From Gammaproteobacteria bacterium (GTDB lineage: Bacteria; Pseudomonadota; Gammaproteobacteria; SZUA-229): 12,045 nucleotides of DNA. The stretch covers positions 1 through 12,045 of the forward strand of contig DRLE01000262.1 in assembly GCA_011051475.1 (NCBI GenBank), read 5' to 3'. Within the stretch, counting starts at the first letter, position 1. Each line of letters begins with the position of its first letter. The notes under the pieces were generated by a model, which was given only the letters and a program-made list of their open reading frames with translations, searched no databases and was not told where the DNA came from. Positions 6,256 to 12,045 of the stretch are shown one piece after another. The translations under genes and the position numbers were made by a program.

Positions 6256-8493
6256 ATGTCTGACGAAATGAAAATTGGCGCCTATATCTGTAAGGGCTGT
6301 GGCATTGCCGACCGCCTTGACGTAGGCCAGCTGGAAATGACTGCCACCCGTGACGGCAAGGCAGCTATCTGTAAACAACATGACTTCCTGTGTTCCGAAG
6401 AAGGCGTCAAGCTGATCCAGGACGACATCGATAACGAAGGCGTTAACCGCGTGGTGATTGCCGCCTGTTCACGTCGCGCCAAGACCGAGGCCTTCCAGTT
6501 TGAAAACGTGGCCCTGGTGCGCACCAACCTGCGTGAAGGCGTTATCTGGGTTCGTCCGGATACCGATGAAGCCCGTGAAACCACCCAGGAAATGGGCGAC
6601 GACTATGTCCGCATGGGTTGCGCCGAAGCCAAGTATGCGCATCCGCCGAAACCCAGTGGTGAGCAGGGCCTGACCAGGGCTATCCTGATTGCCGGTGGTG
6701 GTGTTTCCGGTATGACCGCGGCGCTGGAAGCTTCAAAGGCCGGTTACAAGTCAACCATCGTTGAAAAATCCGGTTCTCTGGGCGGCGCCACCGCGCAGCT
6801 GTTCAAGAAAATCCCGACCAAAGCGCCTTATGCCGATCCGGAAGATACCGGTGTCGATGAAATGATCGCCGCGGTTGAAGCCGATCCCAATATTACCGTT
6901 TTCCTCAATGCCACCCTGACCAAGACTGCCGGTGCCCCCGGTCGTTTCGAGGCTGACATTACTACCGAAAGCGGCAGCACCGAAACCCAGATGTTCGGTT
7001 CAATCGTACAGGCTTCAGGCTTCAAGCCGTTCGACGCCAGCGTACTGACCGAATTCTCCTATGGCAAGAGCAAGGATGTGGTTACCCAGCTTGAGCTTGA
7101 AGCTCTGGCCAAGGAAGCCAATGGCGGCCCGATCAAGCGTCCGTCCGACGGCAAGGAAGTGAGCAGTGTTATGTTCATCCAGTGTGCCGGCCAGCGCAGC
7201 AAGAAAGAAGGTCACCTTGAGCACTGCTCAGGCTACTGCTGCAGCGCCAGCATCAAGCAGGCCATGTACTTCAAGGACCAGAATCCGGATATCGATACCG
7301 TGGTTCTGTACACCGATCTGCGCACCCCGGGTGCCGGTGGTGAAAACTTCTATCGCAGCGGCCAGAAGAAGGGCGTTATCTTTACCAAGGGCGTTGCCTC
7401 CGAAGTGGTGCACAGCCAGAACCCGACGGTCAAGTTCAAGGATCTGATTCTTGATGAAGACACCGAAGTGGAAGTTGACCTGGTTGTACTGGCTACCGGT
7501 ATGGTGCCAAACGCCGGTTCTTCCACCCGTGAAGAGCTGACCGCAGATGAAAACGAAGCCAAGGAAACCGGTAACGAAATCCGCATCGATGCCGATTCCA
7601 TTCTCAACCTTGACTACCGTCAGGGCAAGGATGTGCCGCACATGGCCAACGGTTTTGCCGATTCCCACTTTATCTGTTTCCCTTATGAAACACAGCGCAC
7701 CGGCATCTACACCGCCGGCCCGACGCGCCGTCCCATGGACGTGCAGCAGGCCATCGATGATGCCACCGGTGCTGCCATGAAGGCGATCAACGAGGCGGAA
7801 AATGCCGCCCTGGGTCGCGCCGCGCATCCGCGTTCCGGCGACCTCAGCTTCCCGAGCTTCCGCAAGGAAGGCTGTACACAGTGTAAGCGCTGTACCGTGG
7901 AATGTCCGTTCGGCGCCATCAACGAAGACGAGGAAGGCTACCCGGTCTATAACGAATCTCGCTGCCGCCGTTGCGGTACCTGCATGGGCGCCTGTCCGGT
8001 GCGTGTGATTTCGTTTGAAAACTACTCCATCGACACCGTCGGTCAGCAGCTGAAAGCTGTGGATATTCCGGACGAGTTCGATGAAAAACCGCGTATCCTG
8101 GTGCTGGCCTGTGAAAACGACGCCTACCCGGCGCTTGATATGGCCGCGCAGAACAAGATGGAATACAGCGCCTTTACCCGCATTATTCCGGTTCGCTGCC
8201 TGGGTTCGGTTTCCCTGTCCTGGATTACCGACTCCATGAACAGCGGTTTCGACGGCGTTATCCTCATGGGTTGCCCGAGTGGCGATGACTATCAGTGTCA
8301 CTTCGTCAAGGGTTCCGGCACCGCGCAGGAACGTATGGGCAAGGTTGGTGACACGCTTGAGTCATTAAGCCTCGAAAAAGAACGTGTTCAGACTTATGAA
8401 ATATCCATTACCGATATTCAGAAGGTGACACAGATTATTAACGATATGGAAAGTACCATCGAACAGATCGGTATGAGCCCATTCAAATTCTAG
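6256..8493 (+). CDS. qmoB: QmoB-like subunit (HdrA fused to MvhD-like domain)
   Basis: This 745-residue flavin/iron-sulfur protein is close to the usual QmoB length. The order is: an N-terminal HdrA region with C12-x2-C15 and C71 (AACSRR); FAD motif IAGGGVSGMTAALEA (145-159); the HdrA signature C310, C324-x3-C328-C329; two classical 4Fe-4S motifs C540-x2-C543-x2-C546-x3-C550-P and C570-x2-C573-x2-C576-x3-C580-P; and from about residue 612 an MvhD-like domain with C619, C648, C673 and C681 as likely 2Fe-2S ligands. In Qmo complexes it passes electrons between QmoA and the HdrC-type subunit; the MvhD part is thought to contact external redox partners in Hdr complexes. GGAGGG at 6243-6248 supports the ATG at 6256. 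The gap to hdrC is 32 nt. It resembles QmoB more than methanogen HdrA because of the fused MvhD domain and the adjacent QmoA. Confidence 0.9.
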   Translation: MSDEMKIGAYICKGCGIADRLDVGQLEMTATRDGKAAICKQHDFLCSEEGVKLIQDDIDNEGVNRVVIAACSRRAKTEAFQFENVALVRTNLREGVIWVRPDTDEARETTQEMGDDYVRMGCAEAKYAHPPKPSGEQGLTRAILIAGGGVSGMTAALEASKAGYKSTIVEKSGSLGGATAQLFKKIPTKAPYADPEDTGVDEMIAAVEADPNITVFLNATLTKTAGAPGRFEADITTESGSTETQMFGSIVQASGFKPFDASVLTEFSYGKSKDVVTQLELEALAKEANGGPIKRPSDGKEVSSVMFIQCAGQRSKKEGHLEHCSGYCCSASIKQAMYFKDQNPDIDTVVLYTDLRTPGAGGENFYRSGQKKGVIFTKGVASEVVHSQNPTVKFKDLILDEDTEVEVDLVVLATGMVPNAGSSTREELTADENEAKETGNEIRIDADSILNLDYRQGKDVPHMANGFADSHFICFPYETQRTGIYTAGPTRRPMDVQQAIDDATGAAMKAINEAENAALGRAAHPRSGDLSFPSFRKEGCTQCKRCTVECPFGAINEDEEGYPVYNESRCRRCGTCMGACPVRVISFENYSIDTVGQQLKAVDIPDEFDEKPRILVLACENDAYPALDMAAQNKMEYSAFTRIIPVRCLGSVSLSWITDSMNSGFDGVILMGCPSGDDYQCHFVKGSGTAQERMGKVGDTLESLSLEKERVQTYEISITDIQKVTQIINDMESTIEQIGMSPFKF

Positions 8494-8525
8494 ACCGCAT
8501 AAAGCGAGAGTAGAGGATTATTTCC

Positions 8526-9143
8526 ATGAGTGATTTAAATACGAGCATGGTTGAAAAATACCGTAACAACTTCCTGAAGGAAGTTGAGGCGCATGTCGAA
8601 GAAGGCGAATGGGTGAAAATGTGCATGCAGTGTGGCGTTTGCTCCGGCTCATGCCCGCTGGGTCCGCACTGGGAACACCCGCCGCAGGAACTGTTCATGA
8701 TGATTCGCGCCGGCAAGCGTGAAGAAGTCCTGTCTTCCGAGTCCATGTGGATGTGTACGTCATGCTATAACTGCATCGTGCGTTGTCCGCGTGAACTGCC
8801 GATTACCCACATCATGCATGGCCTGGCGCACTACGCCACGCGTCTGGGCATCGAGCCGAAAGGTCAGCCGACCCGTCAGTTCGCCCAGCTGTTCTGGGAC
8901 AACCTGGCGAAAAACGGTCGCGTCAACGAGCTCTGGCTCGGCGTTAACCTGTACTTCATGAACGGCCTGGTAGAAGGCATTAAGGTTGCTATGGGTATGG
9001 CAGGCATCGGTCTTGGTATGCTTAAGGCCGGTCGTCTGAGCCTGAAAGAGCTTGTTGGCGGCCACACCGTGAAAGACAAGAAAGGCTTCAAGGCCATGAT
9101 CAAGAAAGCACAGGAGCTGGAAGCAGCTCGTGTAGACAAATAA
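8526..9143 (+). CDS. hdrC: HdrC-like 4Fe-4S protein (stands where QmoC usually is)
   Basis: This 205-residue electron-transfer subunit relays electrons between the flavoprotein and HdrB. Two complete 4Fe-4S motifs are seen: C33-x2-C36-x2-C39-x3-C43-P and C77-x2-C80-x2-C83-x3-C87-P. The typical HdrC/succinate-dehydrogenase-iron-sulfur-like helix LPITHIMHGLAHYATRLG follows. It lacks the HdrE/cytochrome b membrane domain that makes QmoC about twice as long. A glycine- and methionine-rich hydrophobic region (about 136-168) is too broken by charged residues to be a confident membrane span. GAGGA at 8513-8517 lies eight bases before the ATG. It is co-transcribed with hdrB 15 bp downstream, in the order qmoA-qmoB-hdrC-hdrB. 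Confidence 0.9.
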   Translation: MSDLNTSMVEKYRNNFLKEVEAHVEEGEWVKMCMQCGVCSGSCPLGPHWEHPPQELFMMIRAGKREEVLSSESMWMCTSCYNCIVRCPRELPITHIMHGLAHYATRLGIEPKGQPTRQFAQLFWDNLAKNGRVNELWLGVNLYFMNGLVEGIKVAMGMAGIGLGMLKAGRLSLKELVGGHTVKDKKGFKAMIKKAQELEAARVDK

Positions 9144-9158
9144 GGCAGGGTTAGAGCA

Positions 9159-10055
9159 ATGGCAAAAGAATATTCATTTTACCCGGGTTGTTCATCGCAG
9201 GAAGGCGCGTCCTCCTCGAACTACCTGACATCCGTACAGTCCATGTGCGACGTGCTGGACATCAAGCTGAACGTGATTCCGGACTGGAACTGCTGCTCGG
9301 CTTCCATCGGCTACTGCGGTGGCGGTGAGCTGCCGCGTCTGGCGCTGTCTGCGCGCAATATTGCGCTGTCGGAAGAGCACAATGCCGGACAGGACATCGT
9401 CGCTACCTGCGCCGCCTGCTGGCTGGCCACCAAGGAAACCCAGGAACGCCTTGAGGATGACGAAGGCCTGATGGCGGAAACCAACGAAGCCCTGGCAGAA
9501 GCCGGCCTCAAGCTGAAGAACGAGAACAAGATCCGCCACATGGTGGAAGTACTGATCGAAGACATCGGCTACGAGGAAATGGGCAAGCATGTGAAAAAAC
9601 CGCTGGACGGCATCAAGATTGCCGGCTACGTCGGTTGCCAGACCAACCGTCCTTTCGGTATCGAAGGCGAGTCTTTCGAAAACCCGAAATACCTGGACAA
9701 GTTCATTGAAACCATGGGCGCCGAGCCGGTAGAAAACTACGACAAGAAAGTTTCCTGCTGTGGCGGCGCGCTGGCCTTCTCCGAGCCGGACAAGTCACAG
9801 GCCCTGATCAAGGACATTATCGAAGCGGCCTACGACGGCGGTGCCGACATGATCGTTACCCCGTGCCCGGTTTGCCAGATGAACGTGGAAGTCTACCAGG
9901 ACAAGATCAATGCCAAGTACGGCACCAAGTTCAATATCCCGGTGACCTACTACAGCACGCTGATGTCCGTTGCCTACGGCAAGAACGGCAAGGAATCCGG
10001 CCTGAACGGTCAGATTATCAAGGCCACCAAGCTGGAAGAAATTGCTGCCAAGTAA
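9159..10055 (+). CDS. hdrB: HdrB-like subunit with two intact CCG domains
   Basis: The 298 residues match HdrB of heterodisulfide reductase, the subunit that cleaves the CoM-S-S-CoB disulfide in methanogens by means of two noncubane 4Fe-4S clusters. Both five-cysteine CCG sets are complete: C11, C45-C46, C84-x2-C87 and C160, C200-C201, C236-x2-C239. Surrounding segments are typical (YPGCS at the start, DWNCCSASIGYC, GYVGCQTNRPFG, VSCCGGALAF, TPCPVCQMN). There is no signal or membrane segment. AGGG at 9147-9150 lies eight bases before the ATG. It is the last gene of the operon; a strong terminator starts 16 bp after its stop. A methanogen-type heterodisulfide is unlikely as substrate here, so the physiological thiol/disulfide or protein partner is unknown. 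Glycolate-oxidase or lactate-utilisation CCG proteins are less likely given the neighbours. Confidence 0.92.
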   Translation: MAKEYSFYPGCSSQEGASSSNYLTSVQSMCDVLDIKLNVIPDWNCCSASIGYCGGGELPRLALSARNIALSEEHNAGQDIVATCAACWLATKETQERLEDDEGLMAETNEALAEAGLKLKNENKIRHMVEVLIEDIGYEEMGKHVKKPLDGIKIAGYVGCQTNRPFGIEGESFENPKYLDKFIETMGAEPVENYDKKVSCCGGALAFSEPDKSQALIKDIIEAAYDGGADMIVTPCPVCQMNVEVYQDKINAKYGTKFNIPVTYYSTLMSVAYGKNGKESGLNGQIIKATKLEEIAAK

Positions 10056-10070
10056 ATTTTTTCAGTTCGG

Positions 10071-10101
10071 AAAAAAGCCCGGTTTATCCGGGCTTTTTTT
10101 T
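10071..10101 (+). terminator. strong intrinsic terminator of the qmoAB-hdrCB operon
   Basis: AAAAAAGCCCGG (10071-10082) pairs perfectly with CCGGGCTTTTTT (10088-10099) around a TTTAT loop, and the T-run continues to 10101. It is 16 bp after the hdrB stop codon. Confidence 0.95.
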
Positions 10102-10361
10102 GTCCTTGAGAAATGCATCGCCGCGGGGAAAAGCCCTGCTTGATTTATGTGATTCTATTCGTGTTGTAGGTTACACTTTTAAATAACCTCTGATTAAATA
10201 TGTACAGATCTACACGACAACAGAAAGCACTTCAGAGGCCGGCAAAAAAGAGGAAAGTAACCCGTTACCGGACTCATTATCTTTATTGCTTTTTATAACC
10301 CTGTGGCTGGACCTTTGTCTGGCCGTGACAGATATTACTATGACGCTTCGGGGCATGGCTA
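10102..10361. other. intergenic region, no gene seen
   Basis: Between the terminator and the nnrS promoter no open frame has a ribosome binding site or recognisable product. Minor dyads are present: TGTA-GGT-TACA in the TTGTAGGTTACAC stretch near 10165-10180, and GTAAC-CC-GTTAC near 10257-10268. Either could be a regulator site, but nothing ties them to a known family. A small RNA gene cannot be excluded. Confidence 0.4.
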
Positions 10362-10401
10362 ATGATCCAGGTCAAACCCTGCCGAGAGTCTTTTCTGTAA
10401 A
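10362..10401 (+). promoter_or_regulatory. FNR/DNR-like box and class II promoter of nnrS
   Basis: ATGATccagGTCAA at 10362-10375 matches the FNR/DNR consensus TTGAT-N4-ATCAA at eight of ten defined bases. TGTAAA at 10396-10401 is a possible -10 hexamer. If the box is centred 41.5 bp upstream of transcription start, as in class II FNR promoters, the start falls near 10410, nine bases after that -10. NnrS genes are commonly controlled by nitric-oxide-responsive Crp/FNR-family regulators, so the site fits the gene. Confidence 0.6.
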
Positions 10402-10431
10402 CTCCCTGTCTTACAAGTGGTGAGCTGAATT

Positions 10432-11640
10432 ATGCTGAATATCGACGGTTCAATTGATGAACGTAATGTAAATTATGGCCCGCCCGTCTGGCGCCTGGGC
10501 TTTCGCCCGTTTTTCCTTGGCGCCGGGCTGTTTGCCATCATTGCCATGGCGGTTTGGATGGCCAGCTATATCTACGGGATTGAGTTTGCCTTTGCCGGAC
10601 TGCAACCGGTCCAGTGGCATGCGCATGAGATGCTGTTCGGTTATACCATGGCCGTGGTTGCCGGTTTTCTGCTGACCGCCATCAAAAACTGGACCGGGAT
10701 TTCCGTGCTGCGCGGTCTGCCGCTGGCGGCCCTGTTTTCCCTCTGGCTGATCGCCCGTCTGCTGCCCCTGAGTGGACTGGATGTTTCCCTGAGCCTTGTT
10801 GCGGTGTTCGATGTCGGCTTTATTGTTCTGCTGACACTGGCCTGTATGCGTCCGGTGCTGATGGTAAAGCAGTACAAGCAGGTCGGCATTATTTCCAAGC
10901 TGTTTCTGCTGGCGCTGTCCGACCTGGTCTTTTATCTCGGTGTTGGTGGCGTACTGGCCGAGGGCGTACAGTGGGGACTGTATTCGGCGCTGTATATGAT
11001 TATTGCCCTGGTACTGGTAATGATGCGCCGGGTTGTGCCGATGTTTATCAAGAACGGCATAGAGGGCGAGTACGAGGCTGTCAATCGCACCTGGCTGGAT
11101 ATCAGCAGTCTGGCCCTGCTGCTGGTGCTGTGGCTGCTTGATGTGTTTACAGGCTATCAGCAGGCCGTGGCGATCACAGCGCTGGTGCTTGCCCTGCTGC
11201 ACCTGATTCGTTTTGCCGGCTGGTACACGAACCGTATCTGGTCAAAGCCACTGGTCTGGGTGCTGATGGCCGCCTATGGTTTTATCATTCTCGGCTTTGC
11301 CCTGAAAGCCGCCAGTTACTACCTGGGAACAACGGTGTTCCTGTCTATCCATGCCTTTACCGTCGGTGGCATTGGCGTGCTGACCGTCGGCATGATGTCA
11401 CGCGTTTCCCTTGGCCATACCGGCCGTAATGTCTTTGAGCCGCCGGGCATTGTTTTCTGGATATTCGCCAGTGTATTCCTCGGTGCCATTGTGCGCGTAC
11501 TGTTTCCGCTGTTCGCCATGCCGCAGTATGTGTACTGGATTGCCATTTCGCAGGTGCTGTGGATGCTGGGCTTTGCCATCTTTGTCTATGTGTATGCGCC
11601 GATGTTGCTGGCTGCGCGTGTTGATGGGCGGGATGGGTGA
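10432..11640 (+). CDS. nnrS: NnrS family haem/copper membrane protein
   Basis: This 402-residue integral inner-membrane protein has about 12 hydrophobic segments. NnrS of Rhodobacter binds haem and copper and protects against nitrosative stress during denitrification. Family marks are GFRPFFLGAG (23-32), QWHAHEMLFGY with H63 and H65 (61-71), GFLLTAIKNWTG (78-89), RRVVPMFIKNG (199-209), SIHAFTVGGIG with H307 (305-315) and MSRVSLGHTGR with H329 (322-332). The conserved histidines are candidate haem or copper ligands. GGTGAG at 10419-10424 lies seven bases before the ATG. It seems to be transcribed alone, between the qmo-operon terminator and a convergent minus-strand unit, and from an FNR/DNR-like promoter. 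Its last codons overlap the left edge of a repeat element. Whether it detoxifies NO or assists haem-copper enzyme assembly cannot be told from sequence. Confidence 0.95.
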   Translation: MLNIDGSIDERNVNYGPPVWRLGFRPFFLGAGLFAIIAMAVWMASYIYGIEFAFAGLQPVQWHAHEMLFGYTMAVVAGFLLTAIKNWTGISVLRGLPLAALFSLWLIARLLPLSGLDVSLSLVAVFDVGFIVLLTLACMRPVLMVKQYKQVGIISKLFLLALSDLVFYLGVGGVLAEGVQWGLYSALYMIIALVLVMMRRVVPMFIKNGIEGEYEAVNRTWLDISSLALLLVLWLLDVFTGYQQAVAITALVLALLHLIRFAGWYTNRIWSKPLVWVLMAAYGFIILGFALKAASYYLGTTVFLSIHAFTVGGIGVLTVGMMSRVSLGHTGRNVFEPPGIVFWIFASVFLGAIVRVLFPLFAMPQYVYWIAISQVLWMLGFAIFVYVYAPMLLAARVDGRDG

Positions 11641-11961
11641 TTTTTTTTAAAAGCTGAACCGTAGAGGCGCAGAGAAAAGCATTTATATTTTTCAGATAAT
11701 GAATGCGAATATATTTTCTGTCATCCTGAGCGTAACGAAGTGGAGCCGAAGGATCTTATGCCACTGTTCCAGATTTGTTCACCAGATCCTTCGGCTTCGC
11801 TCAGGATGACAATACAATCAGTTTTAGTGGGGGCGGAATTGTCCGCTCGTAAAAAAATTCAAACCTCTGCGACTCCGCGTGACGTGCATGGATGCACTAA
11901 TGTCGCAAACGCAGGAGGCGTAGGAGCGACCCTCTGCGGTTCAGCTTTTAAAAAAACACCC
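11635..11961. repeat. composite intergenic element bounded by ~31-bp inverted repeats
   Basis: The left end (11635-11667) is GGGTGA, eight T, then AAAAGCTGAACCGTAGAGG. The right end (11931-11961), in reverse complement, is GGGTG, seven T, then AAAAGCTGAACCGCAGAGG. The arms differ by one substitution and two single-base indels. The interior holds a second inverted repeat (11719-11811) and, near 11873-11930, a segment with CCTCTGCGACTCCGCG, the near-palindrome GTGCATGGATGCAC and CGTAGGAGCGACC, which interrupts what would be a longer right arm. The boundaries resemble a non-coding miniature element, but no target-site duplication is obvious. No protein-coding gene was found inside. Confidence 0.7.
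11719..11811. repeat. inverted repeat of the TGTCATCCTGAGCG...GAAGGATCT type
   Basis: The left arm (11719-11756) starts TGTCATCCTGAGCG and ends GCCGAAGGATCT, with TAACGAAGTGGA between. The right arm (11784-11811), in reverse complement, has the same two blocks joined by only AA. The loop is 27 nt. This TCATCCTGAGC/GAAGGATCT palindromic motif is a widespread dispersed repeat in bacterial intergenic DNA (from memory). It can fold into a long hairpin. Confidence 0.75.
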
Positions 11962-11969
11962 GGACACAA

Positions 11970-11998
11970 AAAAGCCCGACTGAAACAGCCGGGCTTTT
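11970..11998 (-). terminator. intrinsic terminator, best read on the minus strand
   Basis: AAAAGCCCG (11970-11978) pairs with CGGGCTTTT (11990-11998). An inner CTG/CAG pair extends the stem past one mismatch, and the loop is AAA. On the minus strand the stem is followed by six T residues, so it probably ends a minus-strand gene to the right of the window. It may also act on nnrS transcripts. Confidence 0.85.
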
Positions 11999-12022
11999 CG
12001 CACTTGCAGGAAGCAGCCGGTT

Positions 12023-12045
12023 TTACTTACCCAGCTTTTCCTTGA
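12023..12045 (-). CDS. possible C-terminus of a minus-strand gene entering from the right
   Basis: Read on the minus strand, the last 23 bases give KEKLGK followed by TAA (stop at 12023-12025). The terminator at 11970-11998 lies about 25 bp downstream in that direction, which is what one expects of a gene 3' end. Too little is present to name a product, and another frame would end four bases earlier on the minus strand. Confidence 0.35.

Noticed and set aside
7228..8301. A 357-codon open frame on the minus strand opposite qmoB
   Set aside because: It lies wholly inside a clearly conserved gene, shows no domain pattern and has no ribosome binding site. It is a by-product of codon bias in a GC-rich gene. 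The same applies to the long antisense frames opposite cysG (2252-2941), the SH3b gene (3466-4314), qmoA (5038-5754) and nnrS (10450-11202).
8526..9143. Calling this gene qmoC
   Set aside because: It has the two 4Fe-4S motifs but no cytochrome b-like membrane domain and about half the length of QmoC. HdrC is the better name.
11740..12045. A 101-codon plus-strand open frame running to the window edge
   Set aside because: It runs through the inverted repeats and the terminator stem, and its translation has no protein-like character.

Overview
The window looks like chromosomal DNA of a Gammaproteobacterium that oxidises reduced sulfur compounds, probably with some nitrogen-oxide respiration. 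This is an inference. It rests on a QmoAB/HdrCB-type redox operon, a full-length E. coli-like trifunctional siroheme synthase CysG, a YgiM-like TIGR04211 protein, a YchJ-family protein and an NnrS gene behind an FNR/DNR-like site. No rRNA, tRNA, phage, transposase or CRISPR array was seen.

Layout. (1) Positions 1-984 hold the 3' part of a GspE/PilB-type secretion or pilus ATPase, cut by the window edge. (2) Positions 1129-3289 hold a compact plus-strand cluster: a DUF302 protein, a CGYC glutaredoxin one base behind it, and CysG. A hairpin-forming dispersed-type repeat follows. (3) Positions 3444-4221 hold an exported SH3b/coiled-coil/membrane-anchored protein with its own promoter. It converges on a minus-strand YchJ-like SEC-C gene (4323-4724), and the 100 bp junction carries two 7-bp tandem arrays around a terminator-like hairpin. 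(4) A 241 bp divergent regulatory region with a perfect 12-bp palindrome precedes the main operon. (5) Positions 4966-10055 hold qmoA-qmoB-hdrC-hdrB, tightly packed and closed by a strong intrinsic terminator. (6) Positions 10362-11640 hold an FNR/DNR-like box and an NnrS-family 12-TM protein. (7) Positions 11635-11998 hold nested inverted repeats and a terminator that faces a minus-strand gene, of which only the last few codons may be present.

How the genes work together. QmoA and QmoB are HdrA-like flavin/iron-sulfur proteins. In characterised systems they exchange electrons between APS reductase (AprBA) and the quinone pool through the membrane subunit QmoC (an HdrC-HdrE fusion). Here QmoC is absent. 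Its place is taken by a soluble HdrC with two 4Fe-4S motifs and an HdrB with two intact CCG motifs. The same substitution is known in Gram-positive sulfate reducers. No apr genes lie next to the operon, so its partner and the route to quinone are not shown by this window. Siroheme from CysG would serve sulfite or nitrite reductases, including the reverse Dsr system common in such organisms, but none of those enzymes is encoded here.

The most interesting item is the soluble QmoAB-HdrCB module with a complete heterodisulfide-reductase-like active-site subunit. It is a variant of a known theme. I did not find a gene set here that I would call a wholly undescribed system.
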